Shown here: one piece after another, positions 44,151-52,020 of the stretch | Position numbering within the stretch: the first letter of the stretch is position 1 | Layout: every line of letters starts with the position of its first letter | From: an uncultured SAR116 cluster alpha proteobacterium | GTDB taxonomy: Bacteria; Pseudomonadota; Alphaproteobacteria; Puniceispirillales; Marisalimonadaceae | Direction of reading: 5' to 3' | Assembly: GCA_902528415.1 (NCBI GenBank) | Contig: CABZSR010000005.1 | Span: forward strand, 1 to 64,000 | DNA length: 64,000 bases | The notes under the pieces: generated by a model | Databases searched by the model: none | Seen by the model: the letters and a program-made list of their open reading frames with translations, nothing else | Told to the model about the DNA's origin: nothing | Program-made: the position numbers and the translations under genes

Positions 44151-45119
44151 ATGAAAGCGATTGTTTGTAGTGGTTTTGGACCAATCCGAAATATAGAATA
44201 TAAAGATGTCAAAGAACCTATTATTCAAAGTGAAAGTGTAATCATAAATGTTAAGTCCGTAGGTGTAAATTTTCCAGATGGATTATTAGTTCAAGGCAAA
44301 TATCAATTAAAACCAGAAACTCCTTTTATTCCTGGGATGGAAGTAGCTGGAGAAATTATAAGAGTTGGATCAAGTGTAAAAAACTTTAAAATAGGAGATA
44401 GAGTTACAGCTCTTTCTCAGCTTAGTGGATATGCAGAACAAGCTGTTGTCCAAGAAAAAAAAGTTTTTAAAATACCGCCTAAAATGTCTTTTGATGATTC
44501 ATGCGCACTTTTGTGTGCATATGGGACTTCTCATTACGCTCTAAAACAAAGAGCTAAATTACAAAAAAATGAATTACTAGTTGTTTTAGGAGCTTCTGGA
44601 TCAACTGGAATAGCAGCCATTCAAATAGGTAAAGTAATAGGAGCAAAAGTAATTGCTGTATGTTCAAATCCTGAGAAGCAAAAAATAGCCAAAGATAATG
44701 GAGCAGATATTTCCATTGGATACGATAATGTTAAAGAAGAATTAAAAAGCATATCAAATGGCAAAGGTGTCGATGTTATTTTTGACCCTGTCGGAGGGGA
44801 TATATTTGATACAGTAGCTAGAACAATGGCTAGAGGTGGTAGATTATTAGTTATTGGATTTGCATCAGGTACTATACCAAAATTAGCAGTCAACTTAGCA
44901 TTAGTAAAAGAATTTAGCGTAGTTGGTGTCTTCTGGGGAGCTTTTACCCGAGGAGAACCCGAAGAATATAAAAAGAATATGATTGAACTATTTGAATGGT
45001 ATCAAAAAGATCTACTTAAACCTTTGATAGAGGAAAATTATCCATTGTCAGAAGCTGCAAAAGTGTTAGAAAAAATTCTTGCCAGAGGCGCTAAGGGTAA
45101 AATAATTTTAAAACCTTAA
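44151..45119 (+). CDS. Zinc-independent NADPH:quinone oxidoreductase-family protein
   Basis: A 322-residue medium-chain reductase. GASGSTGIAAIQIGK (147-161) is the NADPH-binding loop, FIPGMEVAGEIIRVG (59-73) and SFDDSCALLCAYGTSHYAL (113-131) are typical of the QOR group. No zinc-ligand Cys/His set is seen. It reduces quinones or 2-enoyl-CoA-type double bonds with NADPH. Ends 22 bases before the convergent znuB stop, with only an AT-rich weak stem between. Confidence 0.88.
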   Translation: MKAIVCSGFGPIRNIEYKDVKEPIIQSESVIINVKSVGVNFPDGLLVQGKYQLKPETPFIPGMEVAGEIIRVGSSVKNFKIGDRVTALSQLSGYAEQAVVQEKKVFKIPPKMSFDDSCALLCAYGTSHYALKQRAKLQKNELLVVLGASGSTGIAAIQIGKVIGAKVIAVCSNPEKQKIAKDNGADISIGYDNVKEELKSISNGKGVDVIFDPVGGDIFDTVARTMARGGRLLVIGFASGTIPKLAVNLALVKEFSVVGVFWGAFTRGEPEEYKKNMIELFEWYQKDLLKPLIEENYPLSEAAKVLEKILARGAKGKIILKP

Positions 45120-45141
45120 TCGATAAAAAAATATAAATTTT

Positions 45142-45936
45142 TTATTCTTTTTTCGAAAACTTCCCAAAAAAATGGGAAAGAAAAAATAAAACTGCACTAA
45201 TAACTACAATGGAAGGTCCAGATGGAATATCTGTTTCAACAGATATAAAAATTCCTATTATAACTGAAAAAATACCAATTAGTGTTGAAATAACTACCAT
45301 AATTCCTGGTGAATTAACTAGTCTTCTGGCAGTCGCAGCAGGTATTATTAACATTGCTGTAATTAATAAAAGTCCAATAATTTGCAATGACAACGCAACA
45401 ACTATAGTTAAAACTGATGTCAATAACAAATTCATGTATAGAGGATTAATTCCCTCTGCTTTTGCTAAATCTTCATCCACAGTCACTAAAAGTAAAGATG
45501 ACCAATTAAATAATATAAGAATTATAGCAAAAAAAACTCCTATATACATTCCCCAAATATCATTTGAGCTTACTGTCAAAATATCACCAAATAAAATAGC
45601 ATGTAGATCTATTTTAATTTTATTGAATGAAATTACTATAATCCCAATAGCAAGGGCTACGTGGGCCAATACACCTAATAAGGTATCAGATGAGAGAGCT
45701 TTACTTTGTTGTAACCATAAAAATAGAAATCCAAAGACCAAACAGACAAAAACAACTCCTATATTTATGCCGACACCAAGTAATATTCCTATTCCTGCAC
45801 CTAGTAAGGAACTATGTGCAATTGATTCGCCATAATATGAGAGTCTTCTCCAAACGACAAAACAGCCTACTAGACCAGATATTAGAGCAACGGCAACACC
45901 TGCTAAAACACCTCTTATAATGAAAGGATCAGTTAT
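45142..45936 (-). CDS. znuB: Zinc ABC transporter permease ZnuB, probable ATA start
   Basis: The conserved ZnuB frame runs to 45936 and encodes 264 residues, close to the E. coli length of about 261. Its N-terminus reads TDPFIIRGVLAGVAVALISGLVGCFVV, then WRRLSYYGESIAHSSLLGAG, which is clear ZnuB sequence. No ATG, GTG or TTG lies at the right place. An ATA codon (45936-45934) sits 6 bases after GGAG (45946-45943) and one base after the znuC stop. The first standard start codon, TTG at 45741, would remove the conserved first helices and has no ribosome site. Membrane partner of ZnuC. Confidence 0.82.
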   Translation of the reverse strand: MTDPFIIRGVLAGVAVALISGLVGCFVVWRRLSYYGESIAHSSLLGAGIGILLGVGINIGVVFVCLVFGFLFLWLQQSKALSSDTLLGVLAHVALAIGIIVISFNKIKIDLHAILFGDILTVSSNDIWGMYIGVFFAIILILFNWSSLLLVTVDEDLAKAEGINPLYMNLLLTSVLTIVVALSLQIIGLLLITAMLIIPAATARRLVNSPGIMVVISTLIGIFSVIIGIFISVETDIPSGPSIVVISAVLFFLSHFFGKFSKKE

Positions 45937-45937
45937 T

Positions 45938-46687
45938 TTATTCTCCAGTAATAATATTATTGTGTTTAACTGTTTCAGTCTCGTTTGAATGTTGATAAAC
46001 TGCCATTATATTTGCCATATCTTTGCCAAACATAGATATAAATTTTGGATCTTTAGTAATTTGCTGAGGTTTACCAATGCAGCATATGCGATTAGAAAGA
46101 CATAATACTTTTTTTGTTGAAGCCATAACTAAATGTAAATCGTGAGACACCATCAAAATACTTAAACCTCTTTTTAAATATATGGATTGCAAAAGATTAT
46201 AAAAGTAGATTTGACCAGAAACATCTAAATTTTGAGCAGGTTCGTCAAGAATAAGTAATTCAGGATTATTAAGCAAACTTCTTGCAAGCAATACTCTTTG
46301 CATTTCACCACCAGACAAAACTGAAAGTTGCTTGTTAATTATTTTCTCAATTTGTGTCTCAGATACGACTTGTCTAAAAGAAATTTCATCAAATTTTTTT
46401 CTCATGGTTATAAAATTTTGGACACTCATAGGCATTGTATTAATGATATTTATGGACTGGGGCATATATCCCATTTTTAAATTTGGTTTTTTTATAATTT
46501 GGCCACTATCAGGCTTGAAGAACTGCATTAAACATTTTAATAGCATAGTTTTACCAGCACCATTTGGTCCAATAATTGTAAGAAAGTCGTTTTTTTTTAT
46601 TTCTATATCAATATTTTTTAATATGGCTTTTTCATTTTTTACTACATTGATATTTTGTGCGGATATTAATGCATTTGTAGTTTTCAT
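45938..46687 (-). CDS. znuC: Zinc ABC transporter ATPase ZnuC
   Basis: A 249-residue ABC ATPase: Walker A GPNGAGKT (40-47), signature LSGGEMQRVLLARS, Walker B LLILDEP, and the switch SHDLHLVMASTKKVLCLSNRICCIGKP typical of ZnuC. It couples ATP hydrolysis to zinc import through ZnuB. The C-terminal tail has two histidines (HSNETETVKHNN). It faces away from znuA across about 200 bases with Zur-type sites, and its stop abuts the znuB start. Confidence 0.92.
   Translation of the reverse strand: MKTTNALISAQNINVVKNEKAILKNIDIEIKKNDFLTIIGPNGAGKTMLLKCLMQFFKPDSGQIIKKPNLKMGYMPQSINIINTMPMSVQNFITMRKKFDEISFRQVVSETQIEKIINKQLSVLSGGEMQRVLLARSLLNNPELLILDEPAQNLDVSGQIYFYNLLQSIYLKRGLSILMVSHDLHLVMASTKKVLCLSNRICCIGKPQQITKDPKFISMFGKDMANIMAVYQHSNETETVKHNNIITGE
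45943..45946 (-). promoter_or_regulatory. Ribosome binding site placing the ATA start of znuB
   Basis: GGAG on the minus strand lies inside the last codons of znuC, six bases before ATA (45936). It is the only good ribosome site near the conserved znuB N-terminus. Confidence 0.6.
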
Positions 46688-46750
46688 TTTTTGGTGACAA
46701 TCTTTTTTGAACTTTTAATTTTAAATAATATTAATAAATCATTATTAATA

Positions 46751-46811
46751 AATTGTTTAACATTCAAACTTAACTAATTTTCTTAATATTCTTTATAAAT
46801 TGTTATAATTT
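46751..46811. promoter_or_regulatory. Possible secondary Zur-type sites
   Basis: Two imperfect TGTTA-type inverted sites lie in the znuC/znuA spacer: AATTGTTTAACATT (46751-46764) and AAATTGTTATAATTT (46797-46811). They resemble the palindrome at 46862-46873 and could give joint control of znuCB. The region is very AT-rich, so chance matches are possible. Confidence 0.3.
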
Positions 46812-46828
46812 CTTATACCTTATTAATC

Positions 46829-46857
46829 TTGACTTTTAAAGGTTATATACATAAATA
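46829..46857 (+). promoter_or_regulatory. Probable promoter of znuA
   Basis: TTGACT (46829-46834) followed after 17 bases by TAAATA (46852-46857), the same pair and spacing as before tRNA-Arg. Transcription would start near 46864, inside the palindrome below, as expected for a repressor operator. Confidence 0.45.
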
Positions 46858-46861
46858 TGTT

Positions 46862-46873
46862 ATGTTATAACAT
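46862..46873 (+). promoter_or_regulatory. Zur-type operator palindrome upstream of znuA
   Basis: ATGTTATAACAT is a perfect 12-base palindrome 22 bases before the znuA ATG and just after the -10. Zur operators of Proteobacteria use TGTTATA half-sites of this form. No zur gene is in the window, so the regulator is inferred. Confidence 0.5.
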
Positions 46874-46895
46874 TACAATATTTAAAGGACAAATG

Positions 46896-48014
46896 ATGAA
46901 TAAAATACTTTCTTTTATAATTTTGATATTATTTTCAAACTCTACCGTTTTTGCCAGCGAGACGAAGGGAGTCATCACAACAATTCAGCCTATCAATTCA
47001 CTTGTTAGTGCAGTAATTGGTAATACTGGCAAAACTATTTCATTGATACCAGCAGAAATTTCTCCACATGAGTATAAATTAAAACCTTCTGATGCAAAGA
47101 AAATGCAAGAAGCGAATATTATTTTCTTCGTTTCAAATCATTTAGAAAGTGGCGTTACAAAAGTTTTCAAAAATTTGCCTAAAAATATTAAAATAATAGA
47201 TCTATTAGAAGAGACAGGGATCGAACATCTTGCAATAAGGGATAATGAAGCTTGGGAACGTCATGACCACCATGGACATGAAGGCCATGACGACCACGAT
47301 GATCACGATAAACATGGGAAAAAGCATGACGATCATGATGACCATGATAAGCATAGTAAAAAGCATGACGACCACGATGATCATGATAAGCATGGTAAAA
47401 AACATGACGATCACGACCATGATAAACATGCTAAAAAGCGTGACGATCACGATCATGATAAGCACGGTAAAAAGCATGACAATCACGATGATCATCAAAG
47501 TAAAGACGATGTTCACATCTGGTTAAGCCCAGATAATGCAATCAAAATCGTTAAAAAAGTGAATGAAGAATTAAGTTTGCTTTTCCCAGACAATGCTAGT
47601 CAATATAAAGAAAATTCAAATAATATTATTAATAAAATAAGTGATTTAAAAAGTGAGTTAACAAAAGATCTAGCTCCAATTAAAGACAAACCTTATGTGG
47701 TTTTCCATGATGCGTATCAATATTTCGAAAAAGCATTTGGGCTAAATGCCGTTGGTTCTGTTGCACTAGAGGGTGATATCGCATCATCACCAAAACAGAT
47801 ATCTTTTATTAAAGATAAAATAAAAAAATTAAATGCCTCATGTGTATTTCAAGAGCCACAATTTGACAGTAAATTAGTAAAAATAGTTGTTGAAGGAACG
47901 AATGCGCAAATTGGAACTCTAGATCCATTAGGCGTGAACATTTCTGGAAAAGAAAATTTTTATATACAATTACTAAAAAATATGGCTAAAAGTTTAAAGG
48001 AATGTTTAGGATAA
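46896..48014 (+). CDS. znuA: Zinc-binding periplasmic protein ZnuA with a long His/Asp repeat
   Basis: A 372-residue cluster A-I binding protein. Signal peptide MNKILSFIILILFSNSTVFA; then TTIQPINSLVSAVIG, His58 (EISPHEYKLKPSD), VHIWLSPDN, VVFHDAYQYFEKAFGL and QEPQFDSKLVK, which carry the usual zinc ligands. Between strands lies a charged loop with five His/Asp repeats (residues 139-201). In other ZnuA the His loop helps capture or buffer zinc. The start is ATG 46896 with AGGA six bases upstream; an earlier frame start (46857) would add residues before the signal peptide. Followed by an ABC ATPase eight bases on. Confidence 0.92.
   Translation: MNKILSFIILILFSNSTVFASETKGVITTIQPINSLVSAVIGNTGKTISLIPAEISPHEYKLKPSDAKKMQEANIIFFVSNHLESGVTKVFKNLPKNIKIIDLLEETGIEHLAIRDNEAWERHDHHGHEGHDDHDDHDKHGKKHDDHDDHDKHSKKHDDHDDHDKHGKKHDDHDHDKHAKKRDDHDHDKHGKKHDNHDDHQSKDDVHIWLSPDNAIKIVKKVNEELSLLFPDNASQYKENSNNIINKISDLKSELTKDLAPIKDKPYVVFHDAYQYFEKAFGLNAVGSVALEGDIASSPKQISFIKDKIKKLNASCVFQEPQFDSKLVKIVVEGTNAQIGTLDPLGVNISGKENFYIQLLKNMAKSLKECLG
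47310..47498 (+). repeat. In-frame tandem repeat encoding a His/Asp/Lys-rich loop in ZnuA
   Basis: Five units of the form KHxKKHDDHDDHD, three of 39 bases and two of 36 (189 bases in all), start at 47310. Units differ by single residues (Gly, Ser or Ala at position 3, Arg or His at position 6). All unit lengths are multiples of three, so copy changes keep the frame. A related His/Asp stretch (HDHHGHEGHDDHDDHD) precedes it. Confidence 0.9.
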
Positions 48015-48021
48015 ATGAGTT

Positions 48022-48663
48022 ATGTTAATCTGTGAAAATCTTTCATTTTCAATTGATGGTCACAAATTATTCTCAAACATAGATTTTAAAATAAAAAAAG
48101 AAAAGGACCTGTTAATTACAGGTCCTTCTGGTATAGGAAAGACAACATTATTAAGTGTTTTATGTGGTCTTCAAATACCTACTGAAGGAAGTATTCGTTA
48201 TAATGATATTTCCCTTTATAGTTTATCTGAAAACAAAATTGACGAATTTAGAGGAAAACAACTCGGAATAGTTTTTCAAAGTTTTAATTTAATTAATGCA
48301 TTTACAATTAAGCAAAATCTACAAATAGCAAATACTGCGGAAGGTTCCCAAGATACAGATAATCTTTACGACCTCCTTGAAAGAGTGGGATTAGCTGATA
48401 AATCTCATATCAAGGTTTCAAATTTAAGTATTGGTGAGAAACAAAGGGTTGCGGTAGCACGTGCATTTATAGGGCAACCGAAATGGATATTTTGTGATGA
48501 GCCTACATCATCATTGGATGATAAGAATACAGATATTATTGCAAACCTTATCAAAGAAGAAAGCTTAAGACACAAAGCCTCATTAATTTTAATAACTCAC
48601 GACAAACGTGTTCAATCAATTCTTAATTTCAACGAAATTTTGAGATTAGGAGAAGTATTATAA
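48022..48663 (+). CDS. MacB/LolD-type ABC transporter ATPase
   Basis: A 213-residue ABC ATPase. Walker A GPSGIGKTT (34-42), LGIVFQSFNLINAFTIKQNL, signature LSIGEKQRVAVARA and Walker B WIFCDEPTSSLD are intact, and the sequence type is that of FtsE/LolD/MacB rather than importer ATPases. It is translated just after znuA and overlaps the next gene's ATA start. Its order after a ZnuA-like protein and before an FtsX-like permease and DUF3299 protein equals a Zur-controlled operon in Pseudomonas (PA4063-PA4066 type). Inside the coding region (48103-48127) a perfect inverted repeat sits over Walker A. Confidence 0.88.
   Translation: MLICENLSFSIDGHKLFSNIDFKIKKEKDLLITGPSGIGKTTLLSVLCGLQIPTEGSIRYNDISLYSLSENKIDEFRGKQLGIVFQSFNLINAFTIKQNLQIANTAEGSQDTDNLYDLLERVGLADKSHIKVSNLSIGEKQRVAVARAFIGQPKWIFCDEPTSSLDDKNTDIIANLIKEESLRHKASLILITHDKRVQSILNFNEILRLGEVL
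48649..48652 (+). promoter_or_regulatory. Ribosome binding site placing the ATA start of the FtsX-like permease
   Basis: GGAG lies near the end of the ATPase gene, seven bases before ATA at 48660, whose last two bases are the first two of the ATPase stop TAA. No other good site fits the permease start. Confidence 0.55.
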
Positions 48664-49847
48664 ATATATTCTTAATTTCATTTTTGTATTTAAAATCTAA
48701 GCTATTAAATTTCATGATGAGTATACTTTTAATGATATTAGGTGTCACAATAATTACATTATCAGTTTTAGTTAATCAAATTACTAAGAATACTTTTACC
48801 AAAAATAATCCTAATTTGGATGTAGTAGTAGGTGCCAAGGGAAGCCCTCTTCAATTAGTTTTATCATCTATTCATCACATTGATATTCCAACGGGAAATA
48901 TAAGTTACAAAAATGCTAAAAAAATTATGAAACATCCTGCTATTAAATTTGGAGTTCCAATTTCGTTAGGTGATAATTACCAAAATTACAGGATAGTAGG
49001 TACTGATAAGAAATTCTTAAAACTATATGATGCAGAATTAGAAATAGGTTTTATGTGGGAAAAGCCTATGCAATCCGTAATTGGTTCCAATGTAGCTACT
49101 TTCACTAAATTAAAAATTGACAAATTTTTTGTGGGATCTCATGGTTTAATTGATACAGGCGACATTCATTCTGAACAACCTTATAAAGTAGTTGGTATCT
49201 TAAAAAAGACAGGTACTATATTAGATAATTTAATTATCACCAGCTTGGATAGTGTATGGAATTTACATTCAAATCAAAATGACATTTTGAAAAACAGTGA
49301 TAGCTTAGAAGTAACAGCATTATTATTAAAATATAAAAATAAAACTTCCGTCTTTTCTTTTCCAAGACTAATTAACAAAAACACAAGTATGCAGGCAGCT
49401 AGTCCTAATCTTGAAATTTCTAAATTATTTAAGTTAACTGGCGGAGCCCATAAAATTATTAATTATTTAAGCATTATAATTGTATCTTTATCATTTGCAG
49501 GGATTTTATTCACATTATTAAATAACATAAACGAAAGAAAATATGATCTGGCAATATTAAGAACACTTGGTTTTACTAGGGAACGAATTTTTTCTATAAT
49601 TTTAATCGAGGGAATGACTATTTCAATTGTAGGAAGTTTTATTGGGTTGATCTTAGGAGGTATAGTCTACAAGTGCATTGAATTTTTTTCATTACTTGGA
49701 AGAAATATAGTTACAGGACAGCTTGATTTTGTTTATGAAATTTTAACAATATGGTCTGTTATTCTGATTATTTCTTTTCTTACTTGTCTTATACCCTGCA
49801 TCAAAGTATATAAACAAAATATTAGAAACACCTTGTTAAATAGTTAA
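48660..49847 (+). CDS. FtsX/MacB-type ABC transporter permease, probable ATA start
   Basis: About 395 residues with one N-terminal helix (MMSILLMILGVTIITLSVLVN), a large periplasmic domain (about 40-270) and three C-terminal helices, including KYDLAILRTLGFTRERIFSIILIEG, which is the FtsX/MacB coupling segment. It starts either at ATA 48660, overlapping the ATPase stop as ATAA with GGAG seven bases upstream, or at TTG 48684, which lacks a ribosome site. With the ATPase it forms an ABC exporter-type complex acting on the periplasm or envelope. Its link with zinc is through context. Confidence 0.82.
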   Translation: MNIFLISFLYLKSKLLNFMMSILLMILGVTIITLSVLVNQITKNTFTKNNPNLDVVVGAKGSPLQLVLSSIHHIDIPTGNISYKNAKKIMKHPAIKFGVPISLGDNYQNYRIVGTDKKFLKLYDAELEIGFMWEKPMQSVIGSNVATFTKLKIDKFFVGSHGLIDTGDIHSEQPYKVVGILKKTGTILDNLIITSLDSVWNLHSNQNDILKNSDSLEVTALLLKYKNKTSVFSFPRLINKNTSMQAASPNLEISKLFKLTGGAHKIINYLSIIIVSLSFAGILFTLLNNINERKYDLAILRTLGFTRERIFSIILIEGMTISIVGSFIGLILGGIVYKCIEFFSLLGRNIVTGQLDFVYEILTIWSVILIISFLTCLIPCIKVYKQNIRNTLLNS

Positions 49848-49893
49848 TTATTTATTTTTACAGACGTATAGTGAGATATGAAAAGATCAAAAC

Positions 49894-50412
49894 ATGAATA
49901 AAAAATTAATAATTATACTCATTTGTTCTTTATTTCCATTTGAGGTTTTTGGTTTTGAAAAATTTAACCTTAATGATATTGATCCATCTGAGAATATTAT
50001 AGTTGAGGATTTATTTGAGCCACTTGAAGTAACTGGTGATGCAATACCTTGGCAATTATTTAAAAAAACCAAAGAGATTGAAGATTGTACAATTGATAAA
50101 GATGGTTTTGACTATTGTCTTATAAAACCAGTTTATGATGATGATGTTAAAAATTATAATGGAAAAATAGTTACAATAATGGGCTTTATGTTTCCTCTCG
50201 AACAATCAGAAAAACAAAATAAGTTTTTGATTGGACCATATCCTTTGAGTTGTCCATTTCACTACCACGTTGGACCATCTCAAGTTATCGAAATCAGTTC
50301 AGAAAAGGCAATTGACTTTTCCTTTGATCCTATAACAATTAAAGGTAAGCTTGAGGTGAAATATAATGAAGAAACAGGAACTTTTTATTATCTAAAAATT
50401 CTCAAATCATAA
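49894..50412 (+). CDS. Periplasmic DUF3299-type protein
   Basis: A 172-residue protein with signal peptide MNKKLIIILICSLFPFEVFG (cut near 20). Residues 90-170 fit DUF3299: YNGKIVTIMGFMFPLEQSEKQNKFLIGPYPLSCPFHYHVGPSQVIEI. A single Cys and clustered His (CPFHYH) could bind metal. The last gene of the ZnuA-ATPase-permease-DUF3299 set, it probably works with the ABC complex in zinc handling. Convergent with the thiolase gene with one base between stops. Confidence 0.78.
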   Translation: MNKKLIIILICSLFPFEVFGFEKFNLNDIDPSENIIVEDLFEPLEVTGDAIPWQLFKKTKEIEDCTIDKDGFDYCLIKPVYDDDVKNYNGKIVTIMGFMFPLEQSEKQNKFLIGPYPLSCPFHYHVGPSQVIEISSEKAIDFSFDPITIKGKLEVKYNEETGTFYYLKILKS

Positions 50413-50413
50413 T

Positions 50414-51604
50414 TTAGAGAGTTTCAGAAACACCCCAAACATTTGTAACCTGACTTGATAAAACTCCGCCATTACCATGAGCTACTGACAATTTTGCATT
50501 GTCAATCCATCCTCCACCCGATCTTTCACCTACATTGTCTCCTGCAGAATTCCTTAATTGACGAATAGCTTCTAAAGTTACAAAAAGACCATACATTCCT
50601 GGATGTACACAGGACAACCCTCCTCCATTAGTATTAACATTTAAGGATCCAGAGGGCCCAATATTGTTGTTTTTAACCAATTCAATAGCTTCACCTTTTT
50701 TACAGAAACCTAAATCTTCAAGAAATAACAATGTATTTATGGTGAAGGCATCGTATAATTGTATTGTATCCATGTCAGTGGCTTTATAACTAGACATCTT
50801 AAACGCCCTTTGGCTACTTTCTATTGCCGATGTTCTAACTAAATCTGGCATTTCAGAAACCATTCGATGATGGTGTTCCATTGCTGCTCCAAGCAAATAA
50901 ATAGGAGTATTCTTAGTATCTTTAGCTCTATCAGACCTTGTCATTATGACCGCAGCCCCTCCGTCAGTGACTAGGCAACAATCTAGTTTACCCAAGGGAT
51001 CTACAATTGGTCTTGCTGAAAGAACATCTTCAACAGTCAAGGGACCCTTATCATAAGTGTAAGCTCTTGGATTAAGTAAGGCCCAGTCTCTTGCAGATAC
51101 TGCTACATTTGCTAAATCTTCGCGAGATGCTCTAAATTCGTGCATATATCTTTTTGCAGCTAAAGCATATGCAGTAACTGGCATTCTAGGTTCATATTGT
51201 GCTTCATATGGCATTGCTTCTGAAATAGTTTTAAATCCTCCAATACTTTTTTGATTAGAGCCATATGCAACCACTGCTACATTTATCAATCCCGCATCTA
51301 AAGCCAATGCAGCTGTCAAAATATGAGATAAAAAGCTTGATCCACCAATCTGAGAACCATCAGCAAATTTCGGTTTTAAACCAAGATATTCAGATAAAGA
51401 CATCGCCGCCATGGAATGAAAGGCTGTTGCAGCAAAAACTCCATCAACTTCATTTAATTTTATTCCTGCATCATCTAAAGCGTCATGAACAGAGTTTGCC
51501 ATTATCTCCATAGCGCTCCAACCTGATGCCATTCCACAACCACTTTCTGCTAGGCCAACGACAGCAGTTTTACCTCTTAAATTGTTAATATCATTTTGGT
51601 TCAT
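50414..51604 (-). CDS. SCP2/thiolase-family protein, no catalytic Cys
   Basis: A 396-residue thiolase-fold protein of the lipid-transfer/SCP-x thiolase group. Where true thiolases have the nucleophilic Cys it reads QIGGSSFLSHILTAA (86-100), while LSCVHPGMYGLF and the C-terminal GGGWIDNAKLSVAHGNGGVLSSQ remain. Such Cys-less members pair with DUF35 proteins and act in retro-aldol or acyl-chain cleavage steps. A DUF35 gene lies five bases upstream. A CoA-thiol ester or sterol-like side chain substrate is possible. Confidence 0.86.
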   Translation of the reverse strand: MNQNDINNLRGKTAVVGLAESGCGMASGWSAMEIMANSVHDALDDAGIKLNEVDGVFAATAFHSMAAMSLSEYLGLKPKFADGSQIGGSSFLSHILTAALALDAGLINVAVVAYGSNQKSIGGFKTISEAMPYEAQYEPRMPVTAYALAAKRYMHEFRASREDLANVAVSARDWALLNPRAYTYDKGPLTVEDVLSARPIVDPLGKLDCCLVTDGGAAVIMTRSDRAKDTKNTPIYLLGAAMEHHHRMVSEMPDLVRTSAIESSQRAFKMSSYKATDMDTIQLYDAFTINTLLFLEDLGFCKKGEAIELVKNNNIGPSGSLNVNTNGGGLSCVHPGMYGLFVTLEAIRQLRNSAGDNVGERSGGGWIDNAKLSVAHGNGGVLSSQVTNVWGVSETL

Positions 51605-51609
51605 TATAA

Positions 51610-51999
51610 TTATCCTTGTAAAATATCAAAAATTACTGCTGGTTCCCCATTAAGAATTGAAATTCTAGCTTTTACTTTTTGACCTATTTGAACTTTATCT
51701 GGCTCTGTGCCTTCAACCCTTGCCATCATTCTTGGGCCTTCATCCAGAGTAATTAAAGACAAATTAAAATCACCACCCTTTTCTGGTAACCTTCTATTGC
51801 AAGTGGTGCTATGAACAGTTCCTATTCCAGATGCTTCTACCCACTCTAAATCCCTTTCACCAGTACCTGGAAAAGCAACTCGCGGATGAAAGAAAAATTT
51901 GTCTAAACTTTTACACCTTTGGATCATAAATTTTCCTTCAGACAAATAATTTTTAAATTGTTGTTCTGGGCCAACCAATCCTTTTAAGTTTTCTGGCAT
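51610..51999 (-). CDS. OB-fold DUF35 protein, degenerate zinc ribbon
   Basis: A 129-residue OB-fold protein that pairs with SCP2-type thiolases. The OB part (VEASGIGTVHSTTCNRRLP to the end) is normal. The N-terminal rubredoxin-like knuckle, usually C..C..F.P...CP.C, here reads RCKSLDKFFFHPRVAFPGTGERDLEW with only one cysteine, so zinc binding is unlikely. Such loss is seen in some relatives. Likely needed for stability and substrate docking of the thiolase. Confidence 0.83.
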   Translation of the reverse strand: MPENLKGLVGPEQQFKNYLSEGKFMIQRCKSLDKFFFHPRVAFPGTGERDLEWVEASGIGTVHSTTCNRRLPEKGGDFNLSLITLDEGPRMMARVEGTEPDKVQIGQKVKARISILNGEPAVIFDILQG

Positions 52000-52020
52000 T
52001 TTTCTTCCTTTTTTAGAGTT

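Noticed and set aside
45123..45145. AT-only inverted repeat after the quinone reductase gene
   Set aside because: ATAAAAAA/TTTTTTAT is a weak stem expected by chance in this composition; not called as a terminator.
47205..47516. Antisense and shifted frames across the His-rich repeat
   Set aside because: Low-complexity shadows of the ZnuA repeat (Met/Val/Ile-rich), without ribosome sites.
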